Of a stretch of DNA of 64,000 nucleotides, positions 34,338 to 42,875 are shown in pieces (within the stretch, counting starts at the first letter, position 1; the number at the start of each line of letters is the position of its first letter). Both the position numbers and the translations under genes were made by a program. The notes beneath the pieces are model-generated. The model was not told the DNA's origin. It worked only from the letters and a program-made list of their open reading frames with translations, and ran no database searches. Origin of the DNA: SZAS-103 sp036496805 (GTDB taxonomy: Bacteria > Pseudomonadota > Gammaproteobacteria > Xanthomonadales > Xanthomonadaceae); the NCBI GenBank assembly GCA_036496805.1, contig DASXKN010000026.1:1-64000 (forward strand), given 5' to 3'.

Positions 34338-35738
34338 TCAGGGTGCGGTGTCGGGCATGCCGGCGTCGCTGGCCGAGGCATGGCGCTTGCGGCGACGCGG
34401 GCGCCTGCGCTTCTTCGGCGCTTCCTCGTTGACGGGCTCGGCCATCGCGGACTCGGCCGTCTCGACGGACGCGCGAGGCGGATGCGCGAGGCGTTCGGCA
34501 AGGCCCTCGTGCGACATCGTCTGCGCCTCGGTCCAGAACGCGACCGGGCCGGCGAGCTCGGGTTGCTCGATCATCCGCAGGACGAGGAAATCGTAGGCCG
34601 CGCGGAAACGCGGATGCGCGAGCAGGCGGAACACGCGCTTGCGCTGGCGGATGTCGAAGCGCGATTGCAGCAGCCAGATTTCCTGCATCGGGATCGAGAA
34701 GCGTTTCGGCATCGCGATGCGGTGCGCCTGGTGCAGGGTGACGCGGTCGGCGGCGCGCTGCTGCATCGCCAGCGGGTCGAGGCGCTCGTGCGCCAGGTGT
34801 CCGAGCTCGCGGCGGAAAGCCGGCCACAGCATCGCCGCGAACAGGAAGTACGGCGTGACCGTCTTGCCCGTGCGCACGCGCTCGTCGGTGTTCGCAAGGG
34901 CCTTGCGCAGCATCGCGCGCTGGCGGCCATCGTGGTCGTCGGCGAGCGCGGCGGCGGTTTCCGGCAGGATCACCGCGAGCAGGCCGTGGCGTTCGAGGGT
35001 GTCGAAACTGGCCTCGCCGTGGCCAGCCAGGAACATCTTGAGCATCTCGTCGAACAGGCGCGCCGGCGGCGCCTCGGCGATCAGGTGCGCCAGCGCCGGG
35101 ATCGGCGCCGCAGTGCCGGCTTCGATCGTGAAACCGAGCTTGGCGGCCAGCCGCGCCGCGCGCAGCATCCGCACCGGATCCTCGCGGTAGCGCTGCTCGG
35201 GATCGCCGATCAGGCGCAGCGTGCGGTGCTGGATGTCTTCCCAGCCGCCGACATAGTCGAGCACGGCGAAATCGCGCACGCCGTAATACAACGCGTTGAC
35301 CGTGAAATCGCGGCGGATGGCGTCGTCCTCGATGCTGCCGTAGACGTTGTCGCGCAGCAGGCGACCGCCCTCGTGGGTCTCGCGGTCGCCGCTGCCGTCG
35401 TCGCTGTTGGCGCGGAAGGTCGCGACCTCGATGATCTCCGGCCCGTAGACCACGTGCGCCAGCCGGAATCGCCGACCGATCAGGCGGCTGTTGCGGAACA
35501 GCGCCTTGACCTGTTCGGGCGTCGCGTTGGTCGCGACGTCGAAGTCCTTGGGATGGCCGCCGACCAGCAGGTCGCGCACCGCGCCACCTACAAGGTAGGC
35601 GTCGAAGCCGGCCTCGCCAAGCTTGTAGAGCACGCGCAATGCGTTCTGGCTGATCTGCTTGCGCGAGATAGCGTGGGCATCGCGTGCAACGACGCGCGGC
35701 GTGTGCGGAACGGCGGTGGAAGTGGTTGCGGGCGTCAT
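34338..35738 (-). CDS. pcnB: Poly(A) polymerase I
   Basis: A 466-residue nucleotidyltransferase that adds poly(A) tails to RNA for decay. The head domain has YLVGGAVRDLLVGGHPKDFDVAT with the catalytic acids, NVYGSIEDDAIRRDFTVNALYY and GDPEQRYREDPVRMLRA. The C-terminus ends in a very basic tail (KKRRRPRRRKRHAS), seen in this enzyme. The ATG at 35738 avoids an open upstream stretch that crosses the tRNA promoter. Confidence 0.94.
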   Translation of the reverse strand: MTPATTSTAVPHTPRVVARDAHAISRKQISQNALRVLYKLGEAGFDAYLVGGAVRDLLVGGHPKDFDVATNATPEQVKALFRNSRLIGRRFRLAHVVYGPEIIEVATFRANSDDGSGDRETHEGGRLLRDNVYGSIEDDAIRRDFTVNALYYGVRDFAVLDYVGGWEDIQHRTLRLIGDPEQRYREDPVRMLRAARLAAKLGFTIEAGTAAPIPALAHLIAEAPPARLFDEMLKMFLAGHGEASFDTLERHGLLAVILPETAAALADDHDGRQRAMLRKALANTDERVRTGKTVTPYFLFAAMLWPAFRRELGHLAHERLDPLAMQQRAADRVTLHQAHRIAMPKRFSIPMQEIWLLQSRFDIRQRKRVFRLLAHPRFRAAYDFLVLRMIEQPELAGPVAFWTEAQTMSHEGLAERLAHPPRASVETAESAMAEPVNEEAPKKRRRPRRRKRHASASDAGMPDTAP

Positions 35739-35779
35739 GCTCGCGGCAATGCCGCTGATCCTTGCGTGGTGGCCAAGTC

Positions 35780-35810
35780 TTGCGGCGGGGCCGCAAACGC
35801 CTGATATAAT
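35780..35810 (+). promoter_or_regulatory. Promoter of tRNA-Glu
   Basis: A perfect TATAAT (35805-35810) is preceded by TTGCGG (35780-35785) at a spacing of 19 bases. Transcription would start near 35817, about 20 bases before the tRNA. The divergent pcnB start is at 35738. Confidence 0.65.
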
Positions 35811-35836
35811 AGCCGTTCGGGTCACCGAATCACCCA

Positions 35837-35912
35837 GCTCCCTTCGTCTAGAGGCCTAGGACACGGCCCTCTCAAGGCTGTAACACGAGTTCGAATCTCG
35901 TAGGGAGCGCCA
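35837..35912 (+). tRNA. tRNA-Glu (anticodon CTC)
   Basis: The 76-base sequence folds as a cloverleaf. The acceptor stem pairs GCTCCCT with AGGGAGC, the anticodon arm ACGGCC-CTCTCAA-GGCTGT has anticodon CTC (reads GAG), and the T arm is CGAG-TTCGAAT-CTCG. The discriminator G and an encoded CCA end follow (35909-35912). The D arm TCTAGAGGCCTAGGA matches bacterial tRNA-Glu. Confidence 0.93.
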
Positions 35913-35996
35913 TGTACTTGTGCGAAGGTCCGTCTTCGCTGCTGCGGTCAGGGTTGTTGAAAACCTGATCGATACGAGCTTCGGACGCTTGGCGCG

Positions 35997-36014
35997 GCGC
36001 ACATCCATGTGCGC
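35997..36014. repeat. Perfect hairpin GCGCACAT-CC-ATGTGCGC
   Basis: An eight-base-pair dyad in the 254-base region between tRNA-Glu and fdxA. It has no T tract. It may be an mRNA or processing structure or an operator; nothing ties it to a specific regulator. Confidence 0.5.
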
Positions 36015-36067
36015 ACTTTCAAAGGGAAGCCCGCTTGGTTGGGGGGCCCCGCGAGTGATTGCAGAAG

Positions 36068-36099
36068 GCCCGCGCAGCGATGTGCGGGCTTTTGTTTTT
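36068..36099 (+). terminator. Rho-independent terminator after tRNA-Glu
   Basis: Stem GCCCGC (36068-36073) with GCGGGC (36084-36089) is followed by the T-rich tract TTTTGTTTTT. It lies 155 bases after the tRNA. An alternative upstream partner AAGCCCGC (36027-36034) can also pair with GCGGGCTT (36084-36091). Confidence 0.75.
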
Positions 36100-36166
36100 C
36101 TGGTGCGCGGAATCGCAGGGTAGTCGCTAAACTAGGGGCGTCCCGATACGCACCCGACGGTGTCCC

Positions 36167-36490
36167 ATGCCCTTCGTCGTCACCGAGAGCTGCATCCGCT
36201 GCAAGTACACCGATTGCGTCGAGGTGTGCCCGGTGGACTGCTTCCACCAGGGTCCGAACTTCCTGGTCATCGATCCGGACGAGTGCATCGATTGCACGCT
36301 GTGCGAGCCGGAATGCCCGGTCAAGGCGATCTATCCCGAGGACGACGTGCCCGCAGGGCAGGAAGGCTTCATCGCGCTCAACGCCGAGCTGGCCAAGGCG
36401 TGGCCGGTCATCACCACGCGCATCGAACCGCCTGCCGACGCGGCCGAGTGGGAGAAGGTCGCGAACAAGCTGGCGGAGCTCAAGCGCTAG
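36167..36490 (+). CDS. fdxA: Seven-iron ferredoxin FdxA
   Basis: A 107-residue cytosolic electron carrier. Its cysteines C9, C17 and C50 fit the 3Fe-4S cluster and C21, C40, C43 and C46 the 4Fe-4S cluster, with free C12 and C25, the same spacing as Azotobacter ferredoxin I. The C-terminal extension (about 60-107) is the usual helix-rich tail. It follows the terminator and has its own transcript. Confidence 0.95.
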   Translation: MPFVVTESCIRCKYTDCVEVCPVDCFHQGPNFLVIDPDECIDCTLCEPECPVKAIYPEDDVPAGQEGFIALNAELAKAWPVITTRIEPPADAAEWEKVANKLAELKR

Positions 36491-36530
36491 CCGCGCAAGG
36501 CCCCAGGCTGCTGGCGACTCATGCAAGCGA

Positions 36531-36556
36531 ACAGGGCGGCCTTACGGCCGCCCTGT
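36531..36556. terminator. Strong hairpin downstream of fdxA
   Basis: ACAGGGCGGCC (36531-36541) pairs perfectly with GGCCGCCCTGT (36546-36556) around TTAC. It lies between fdxA and the convergent bamC, where it may end both transcripts, but the T tract is short. Confidence 0.6.
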
Positions 36557-36644
36557 CCTATTTCGTGTCGCGGGACCAGGATAGCCGGTGCGGTTACACC
36601 AGTCCGGCCGAACCGGCGGCTATCGCGGCGCGAGTCGCCGCCCG

Positions 36645-37175
36645 TCAGCCCAGACGATCGCGCAACTGATTGAGCAGCTCGATCGCTTCCGGCGTCCTGA
36701 CCGGCTGGCCATCGGGGCCGGTCGCGTCGATGCGGCTGGAAGCCCCATCCTGGGTCGCGCGCAACAGCAGCGAGGTGCCCTTGAACTGCACTTCGTAGCT
36801 GTTGAGTAGCTGCGAGCGCTGGGTGACGGTCGCGCCATCGATGTGCTCGAGCGCCTTGCCCATGCGGTTCCATGCGCCGGCGGGCGTATCCGAGAGGTCG
36901 AATGCCGGATTGCTGTTCGTCGCCGCCTTTGCCATCGAACCGCCGCGAACCGCGGGAACCTGCATGGCCGGATCGGTGGCCGGCGTGTCCAGGTCCGGCG
37001 GCACTTCCAGCGGCCTGTTTTCAGCCGACTTCTGGTAGTCGGAATTGTGCGGACGCGGCAGGAACCGGACGCTGCCATCGGGGCGGTGGAGCATGCCGCA
37101 GCCCGAAGAGGCGAGCAACGCCACGGCGAAAAAGACAGCCAGCGACGCGCGGGCGGTGGAGGTGGAATGCAGCAT
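36645..37175 (-). CDS. bamC: Short BamC-like outer-membrane lipoprotein
   Basis: A 176-residue lipoprotein with a type II signal peptide and lipobox ASSGC (Cys26). The mature N-terminus (RPDGSVRFLPRPHNSDYQKSAENRPLEVPPDLDTP split here as YQKSAENRPLEVPPDLDTP) has the BamC N-terminal signature, followed by one folded domain (about 95-165). E. coli BamC (about 344 residues) has two such domains. It lies 17 bases downstream of dapA, the same pair as in E. coli. It belongs to the BAM outer-membrane assembly complex. Confidence 0.75.
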   Translation of the reverse strand: MLHSTSTARASLAVFFAVALLASSGCGMLHRPDGSVRFLPRPHNSDYQKSAENRPLEVPPDLDTPATDPAMQVPAVRGGSMAKAATNSNPAFDLSDTPAGAWNRMGKALEHIDGATVTQRSQLLNSYEVQFKGTSLLLRATQDGASSRIDATGPDGQPVRTPEAIELLNQLRDRLG

Positions 37176-37192
37176 CAGGTTCTCCAGTGGTA

Positions 37193-38116
37193 TCAGGCAG
37201 CAAGTGTGGGTTGTGCGGGCGGAGCCGCGGCGAATTCGGATTCGAGCGCGGCACAGGCAGCCGCCATGGAGACGGCGTCACGGGCATGCTGCGACGACAG
37301 CGGCATCAACGGCAGGCGCAGTGCCGTGCCCAGTCCGGCGCGCGACAGCAGCGCCTTCACGGGGATCGGGTTGGGCTCCACGCCGAGGAAGGCGAACAGG
37401 CCCTTGAGCCGCTCGTCCAGCGCGGCGACGATGGCGCGGTCGCCCGCGCGTGCACCGTCGCTCAGCCGACGCATCGTCGCGGGAACCACGTTCGAGGCAA
37501 CCGAGATCACGCCGTCGGCGCCCGCCAGCATCGCCTGGCCTGCGGTCGGGTCGTCGCCGCTGAGCACGGTGAAACCCTGGCTGCGCAGCGGCACGAGGGC
37601 CTGGTAGCGCGCGAGTTCGCCGCGCGCTTCCTTGATCCCCACGATCTGAGGGTGTGCGCACAGCTGCGCCACGGTGTCCGGCAGCATGTCGCAGCCGGTA
37701 CGGCCTGGAACGTTGTAGAGGACGATCGGCAGGTCGCCCTGCTCGGCGATCTGGGTGTAGTGCACCAGCAGGCCGGCCTGGGTCGGACGCACGTAAGGCG
37801 GCGTCACGATCAGGGCCGCGGAGGCGCCGCAGGCGCGCGCGCGGCGCGTCTGCGCCAGGGTCTTGGCCGTGCTCTGCAGGCCGGTGCCGGCCAGCACGGG
37901 AATACGGCCGGCGATGAACTCGACAGCAGTGGCCAGCAGCTTCTCGAACTCGGCATCCTCCAGCGCCGCCGCCTCGCCGGTGGACCCGGCCACGACAATC
38001 GCCTGCGTCCCGCCGGCGAGCTGCAACTCCAGCAGCCCTCGCCAGGCCGGAAAATCGATGTCGCCAGCGGCTGTGAACGGCGTTGCCAGCGCGGTGATGG
38101 AACCCTCGATGCGCAA
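37193..38116 (-). CDS. dapA: 4-hydroxy-tetrahydrodipicolinate synthase
   Basis: A 307-residue TIM-barrel lyase of the lysine pathway that condenses pyruvate and aspartate semialdehyde. It shows GSITALATPFT, VVAGSTGEAAALED (family GTTGE loop variant), YNVPGRTGCDM with the active Tyr, IVGIKEARGELARY with the Schiff-base Lys, and LSGDDPTAG. There is no ATG at the conserved start; TTG 38116 follows a GGAAG ribosome site by six bases and is the likely start. Confidence 0.92.
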   Translation of the reverse strand: MRIEGSITALATPFTAAGDIDFPAWRGLLELQLAGGTQAIVVAGSTGEAAALEDAEFEKLLATAVEFIAGRIPVLAGTGLQSTAKTLAQTRRARACGASAALIVTPPYVRPTQAGLLVHYTQIAEQGDLPIVLYNVPGRTGCDMLPDTVAQLCAHPQIVGIKEARGELARYQALVPLRSQGFTVLSGDDPTAGQAMLAGADGVISVASNVVPATMRRLSDGARAGDRAIVAALDERLKGLFAFLGVEPNPIPVKALLSRAGLGTALRLPLMPLSSQHARDAVSMAAACAALESEFAAAPPAQPTLAA

Positions 38117-38293
38117 ATGCAGCTTCCGACGGGGTGGACAAGAGGGAAATGGTACCGGCGAAGACCTGAACAAGTCCATGCGGAAGCCGGAATGGGCCCC
38201 GGGGATCCGCCAGCCGGGCGGGTCATGGCCATCGCCCCATCCGTCCCGGCCCCCTGACCGCCGCCGCGACGCGGGCCCCGGCGGCGAAAGCGA

Positions 38294-39850
38294 TCAGTCG
38301 ACCAGTGCCGCCCGCAACCCGGCCAACTTCGACTCGTAGGGACGCCACTCCTCGAAAGCGTTCGCATGGATGCCGCCGCGGACCTGCGCCATGCTCAGCG
38401 TTGGAACCGGGGCCAGGTTGCGCGACAGGTCCAAACTGCCTTCCTCATAGTTGAGCCCGCAGAAAGCGAACACCGTCCGTGCCGTGGTTTCCGGATCGCG
38501 CACCAGATCGGCGTAGGCGACATCCAGGACCTGCCCTGGCATGACCGCATGCCAGTGCGCCACCATCCTGCGGTACTGCCGGTAATGATGAGCCAGCCGC
38601 TCCTGCTCATAGCTCCATCCATGGGCTTCGCCGAAGAACGCGCGCAGGTTCGAGAAGCACACGTCCATCGGATCGCGCACCAGGTGGACGATGCGTGCTT
38701 GCGGCAGGGCGCGCCGGATCGGTCCGGCGAACTGCCAGTTCAGGGGCAGCTTGTCCACGAAAAACGGCTTGCCATTGGCCCGCCAGCGCGTTTGCTCGAT
38801 GTAACGTCGGCCAAGCTCGGCATAGTCCAGGCCGGGCAATCGCCCGACGATGCGCTCGTCGAGCGTTTCCAGTGTGCAGCGGCCGCCGACATGGCGTAGC
38901 TGCTGCTCGAAATCGACCAGCTCGCCGGCCGATTCGACCTGGGAGTGATTGCCGAGGATGCGATCGACCAGGGTCGTGCCCGAACGCGTCATGCCGATCA
39001 CGAAGATCGGCACCGGCCCCTCCCGGGCGGTGTCGTCGGTCGGCACTCCGCCCGCGAAGGCCTGGCGCACGCCTTCGTGCAGGCGCTCCTGCCGCGCGGC
39101 GTCGTACGGCGCGCGCGCGGCCATCAGCGCGTTGCCGCGCGCGAGCGCCTCCCATGCCTCGTCGTGGCGGCCGAGGTCTTCGAGTTCCTTGTAGCGCGCG
39201 AACTCGAGCGCGGCCTTGTCGACCGAGCCGGGGGCCGCGAAGGCCGCGCGCCGTTCGAGCAGCGTGGCGTGGTTGCGCTCGGGTGTCTGTCGCCGCAGCC
39301 TGGCCAGCTCCAGGTAGGCACGGCCGATCGTCGTGCCCTTGGCCACCAGGCGTTCCAGCTCGGTTTCGGCCTCGTCCAGGCGACCGGCGAAGGACAACTC
39401 GACGGCACGATCGAAGCACAGGCCCGGCTCGTCCATGCCGGTAGCCTGCAGGCGGTCGTAGAAGTCCATCGATGCGACGTGGTCGCCGAGCCGATGGGTC
39501 AGCGCCGCCGCATGCGCGAGGACGTTGAATTCGCTGGTCCGCGCGAATAGGGGATGGCGCAGGCAGTGCCATGCCGCCGCGGATTCGCCCACGTGCAACA
39601 GCCCGGTGATCACGGTGAGCAGGGACAGGCCATCGTCCGGGACGAAGCGCGCGGCATCGAGCGTGTGCCGCACGGCATCACGCATCCGGTCTTCCTTCCA
39701 GGCGATGCCGGCGAGCACGAGGTGTGCGTGGATGTTGGAAGGATCGCGCGCGAGCAGCGATTCGAGCGCCATCCGTCCGGCCTCGACATGCCCTTCGGCC
39801 AGGTAGGCCTGCGCGCGGCGCCACAGCCGTTCGGTCGCGGACTCGCTCAT
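38294..39850 (-). CDS. TPR-sulfotransferase fusion, paralogue A
   Basis: A 518-residue protein: an N-terminal TPR region (about 1-260), then a sulfotransferase domain with the PAPS 5'-loop IFVIGMTRSGTTLVDRIL (about 275-292), SAGELVDFEQQ, DKLPLNWQFAGPI and the 3'-site IVHLVRDPMDVCFSN. Such fusions sulfate tyrosines or glycans. Its ATG overlaps the stop of paralogue B (ATGA), so B is translated first. It is closely similar to B along its length, a tandem duplication. The target is unknown. Confidence 0.85.
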   Translation of the reverse strand: MSESATERLWRRAQAYLAEGHVEAGRMALESLLARDPSNIHAHLVLAGIAWKEDRMRDAVRHTLDAARFVPDDGLSLLTVITGLLHVGESAAAWHCLRHPLFARTSEFNVLAHAAALTHRLGDHVASMDFYDRLQATGMDEPGLCFDRAVELSFAGRLDEAETELERLVAKGTTIGRAYLELARLRRQTPERNHATLLERRAAFAAPGSVDKAALEFARYKELEDLGRHDEAWEALARGNALMAARAPYDAARQERLHEGVRQAFAGGVPTDDTAREGPVPIFVIGMTRSGTTLVDRILGNHSQVESAGELVDFEQQLRHVGGRCTLETLDERIVGRLPGLDYAELGRRYIEQTRWRANGKPFFVDKLPLNWQFAGPIRRALPQARIVHLVRDPMDVCFSNLRAFFGEAHGWSYEQERLAHHYRQYRRMVAHWHAVMPGQVLDVAYADLVRDPETTARTVFAFCGLNYEEGSLDLSRNLAPVPTLSMAQVRGGIHANAFEEWRPYESKLAGLRAALVD

Positions 39851-41406
39851 CCGGCTTCCAGCGCAGCGCGCAGTCCTGCCAGTTGCGCTTCGTAGGGACG
39901 CCATTCCTCGAACGCGCGCGCATGGATGCCGCCGCGGACCTGCGCCATGCTCCAGCTTGCGACCGCGGTCGTGTTGCGCGACAGGTCGGCACAACCCTGC
40001 TCGTGATCCAGCCCGCAGAACTCGAACACCTTGCGCGCCACGACCTCCGGTTCGCGCGCCAGGTCCGCATAGTGGACATCGAGGATCTGCCCGGGCATGA
40101 CCGCATGCCAGTGCGCCATCGTGCGGCGGTACTGGCGGTGGTAGTGGGCCAGGTGATCGAGGTCGTAGCTCCACATGTAGGACCGGCCGAAGACGGCCCG
40201 GTAATTCGAGAAACACACATCCATCGGCTCGCGCACGAGGTGCAGGATGCGCGCCCCGGGCAGCGCGCGACGGATCAGGCCCGCGACCTGCCAGTTGGGC
40301 GGGAACTTGTCGACGAAATACGAACGGCCTTCCGCCCGCCACTGCGTCTGCGCAAGATACCGCGCGCCGACTTCGGCGTAGTCCACGCCAGGCAGCCGCG
40401 CCAGCATGCGTCCGTCGAGCACGCGCTGCGTGGCTTCGTTGGCGCCGTAGGCGAGCTGGGCGCCGAAGTCCTTGATCTCGCCGGCGGAGCGAATCTGCGA
40501 GTGGTTGTCGAGGATGCGCTCGAGCACCGTGGTCCCGGACCGCGTCATCCCGATCACGAAGATCGGCATCGGTCCTGCCTGCGCCGACTCGACCGGGCGC
40601 AGGAACTCCGGCGTGCACAGCTCCCGCAAGCCTTCCAGCAGGCGCTCGCGGCGCTCAGGCACGTAGACCGAATCCCTGGCCATGATTGCATTGCCGCGCG
40701 ACAGGGCCCGCCACGCTTCATCGAAGCGTCCGAGATCCTCGAGCTCCTTGTAACGCGCGAATTCCAGCCCAGCCTCGTCTTCCGAGCCAGGCGCGGCCAG
40801 GCGCAGCATGCCCTCGATGGAGCGCAGGTGGTTCCTTTCCGGGGTCTGCCGGCGCATGCGCGCCAGGTTCACGTAAGCCCGCCCGCTGGGAACGCCCAGG
40901 CCGATGCACTGTTCGAACTCGTCCTCGGCTTCGCGCAGCCGGCCATTGAAGGCCAATTGGATCGCATGGTCGAAACGGTATTCGAAGCCGTCGAGTCCCA
41001 GCGCATGCGCGCGCTCGAGCAGCGCCAGCGCCGCTGGGTGCTGGTCGAGCATCTGGCGGAGCGCGGCGGCCTGCACGAGCACGGCGTGGTCACCGGTTTC
41101 CGCGAAGAACGGGTGGTCCAGCGACTGCTTCGCCGCCATTGTCTCGCCGACGTGGACCAGCGCGGAAGCCACCGCGAGCAGCGACCGGCCCTCGCGGGAC
41201 GCGATGCGGGCAGCATCCAGCGCGTGTCGCACGGTATCCCGCCTGCGGTTCTCGCGCCACGCGATCCCGCCCAGCAACAAATGGGCATCGACATGGTCAG
41301 GCTCGATCGCGAGCAAACGATCCAGCACGGCGCGAGCGGCAGCGGGCTGCTCCGATGCCAGGAAACCCCTTGCGCTCTGGATCAGGCCATCGACGGACTC
41401 GTTCAT
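39847..41406 (-). CDS. TPR-sulfotransferase fusion, paralogue B
   Basis: A 519-residue protein with the same layout as paralogue A: TPR region (about 1-260), PAPS loop IFVIGMTRSGTTVLERIL, SAGEIKDFGAQ, DKFPPNWQVAGLI, and ILHLVREPMDVCFSN. Both end in MAQVRGGIHANAFEEWRPY-like sequence (here GIHARAFEEWRPYEAQL). The pair sits between dapA and gcvR, which are adjacent in E. coli and relatives. It is the upstream gene of a two-gene operon. Confidence 0.85.
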   Translation of the reverse strand: MNESVDGLIQSARGFLASEQPAAARAVLDRLLAIEPDHVDAHLLLGGIAWRENRRRDTVRHALDAARIASREGRSLLAVASALVHVGETMAAKQSLDHPFFAETGDHAVLVQAAALRQMLDQHPAALALLERAHALGLDGFEYRFDHAIQLAFNGRLREAEDEFEQCIGLGVPSGRAYVNLARMRRQTPERNHLRSIEGMLRLAAPGSEDEAGLEFARYKELEDLGRFDEAWRALSRGNAIMARDSVYVPERRERLLEGLRELCTPEFLRPVESAQAGPMPIFVIGMTRSGTTVLERILDNHSQIRSAGEIKDFGAQLAYGANEATQRVLDGRMLARLPGVDYAEVGARYLAQTQWRAEGRSYFVDKFPPNWQVAGLIRRALPGARILHLVREPMDVCFSNYRAVFGRSYMWSYDLDHLAHYHRQYRRTMAHWHAVMPGQILDVHYADLAREPEVVARKVFEFCGLDHEQGCADLSRNTTAVASWSMAQVRGGIHARAFEEWRPYEAQLAGLRAALEAG

Positions 41407-41584
41407 CCGGGGACTTTCCGGAGGGCGATCGGCAGCGTTTCGGACATGCGGGCACTCCGGATCTGATGGGCGACGAAGCGCCATCCACGACGGCGCAAAC
41501 CGCCATTTTCGCATACCCGACCTGCCATCGCGCCCGCGGTCATTGCCATGGACCGGAAGGCTTCGCGCAGCCGCGCGATCCGAC

Positions 41585-41614
41585 TTGCAGCGCGCGAGCC
41601 CGGGCCAGTATGCT
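41585..41614 (+). promoter_or_regulatory. Sigma-70-type promoter of gcvR-bcp
   Basis: TTGCAG (41585-41590) and TATGCT (41609-41614) are 18 bases apart, 64 bases before the gcvR ATG. The remaining 41407-41584 region has no clear gene; it lies between divergent genes. Confidence 0.5.
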
Positions 41615-41677
41615 GGTCCCTGTGGGTCGGGGAAACGGCCAGCCTCTCCGCCAGCGATCCGCCAACCGCCAGACGCC

Positions 41678-42274
41678 ATGCCTCCCGCTCGCCGCACCGG
41701 ACCGACATTGAGCAGCGAATCGTCCAGCCGTCCCGCCGCGAACGAGAACCACCTGCTGATCAATGCCAGTGCCTCGCACCCCGATTCGCCCCTGCTCGCG
41801 CTGAGCCGGCGGATCGCCGAGAGCGGCTGCAACCTCGCCGACGCGCGCCTGTCCACGGTCGGCCACGACGTCTCGGTGACCGCGCTCGCGGTCGGCTCGT
41901 GGGACGCGGTCGCCAAGCTCGAGTCGATGCTGACCCGCCTGGAGCGCGAGGAGAAAAACCTCAAGCTGATGTGGAACCGCACCTCGCCCAAACCGCTGCA
42001 GACCAACCTGCTGCCTTACATCGTCGAAGTCGTGGCCGCCGACAAGCCCGGCATCCTGTTCCAGCTCGCCGATTTCTTCGACCGCCTCGGCATCACCATC
42101 GAGAACCTCAACTGCTCGCGCTACCGCGCGATGCAGACGGGCGCGGAGATGTTCACCGCGCAGGTCACGATCGGGGTGCCGAACAGCATGCATATCGCCG
42201 CCCTGCGCGACGATTTCCTGGAGTTCTGCGATCACCTGAACCTCGATGCGATCATGGACCCGATGAAGTTCTGA
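41678..42274 (+). CDS. gcvR: Glycine cleavage repressor-like ACT-domain protein
   Basis: A 198-residue protein with two ACT domains: the first has NENHLLINASASHPD and ESGCNLADARLSTVG, the second PYIVEVVAADKPGILFQLADFF and GITIENLNCSRY. This is GcvR's layout; in E. coli it represses the glycine cleavage system through GcvA. The ATG at 41678 is used (TTG 41708 is an alternative). It is followed at 16 bases by bcp, as in E. coli. Confidence 0.82.
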   Translation: MPPARRTGPTLSSESSSRPAANENHLLINASASHPDSPLLALSRRIAESGCNLADARLSTVGHDVSVTALAVGSWDAVAKLESMLTRLEREEKNLKLMWNRTSPKPLQTNLLPYIVEVVAADKPGILFQLADFFDRLGITIENLNCSRYRAMQTGAEMFTAQVTIGVPNSMHIAALRDDFLEFCDHLNLDAIMDPMKF

Positions 42275-42290
42275 CGACACGAGAATCTTG

Positions 42291-42767
42291 ATGCCCGACA
42301 TTGGCGACCGCATTCCCGATCTCGCATTCACCCTCTCCACGGGCGCCACCGCCCGCTTAACCGACTACGCCGACCGCTGGCTGGTGCTCTACTTCTATCC
42401 GAAGGACAGCACCCCCGGATGCACCCTCGAAGGGCTCGACTTCAACGCCCTGCTGCCGAAGTTCAAGCGCGCCGGCGCGGCCGTACTCGGCGTCTCGCGC
42501 GATTCGGTGAAATCGCACCAGAACTTCTGCGCGAAGCAGGGCTTCCGGTTCGACCTCGTCAGCGACGGCGACGAAGCGCTGTGCAAGGCCTTCGACGTGA
42601 TCCACGAGAAGAACATGTACGGCAAGAAGGTGCTCGGCATCGTCCGCAGCACCTTCCTGATCGATCCCGATGGCGCCATCCGCAATCTCTGGCGGCCCGT
42701 GAAAGTGCCCGGCCATGCCGAGGCCGTGCTCGCCTCGCTGCAGCAGCTCCGCAAGGCGAAGTCCTAG
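42291..42767 (+). CDS. bcp: Peroxiredoxin, PrxQ/BCP type
   Basis: A 158-residue thiol peroxidase. The peroxidatic Cys44 sits in PKDSTPGCTLEG. The Cys five residues later that resolves in E. coli BCP is absent (L49); a Cys at position 80 in SHQNFCAKQG, 36 residues downstream, matches the resolving Cys spacing described for Xylella PrxQ. The ATG at 42291 follows an in-frame TTG by three bases. It protects against hydroperoxides in the cytosol with a thioredoxin reductant. Confidence 0.92.
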   Translation: MPDIGDRIPDLAFTLSTGATARLTDYADRWLVLYFYPKDSTPGCTLEGLDFNALLPKFKRAGAAVLGVSRDSVKSHQNFCAKQGFRFDLVSDGDEALCKAFDVIHEKNMYGKKVLGIVRSTFLIDPDGAIRNLWRPVKVPGHAEAVLASLQQLRKAKS

Positions 42768-42875
42768 CGTGCTTCCAAAGACACATGCATCGACGACCCG
42801 CCGCGGCGACTTGCGGGGCCATCGTGGCATTCCGATTGCCGCCCGAACCGTCACACCCCCACCCGAAGCCATGAC

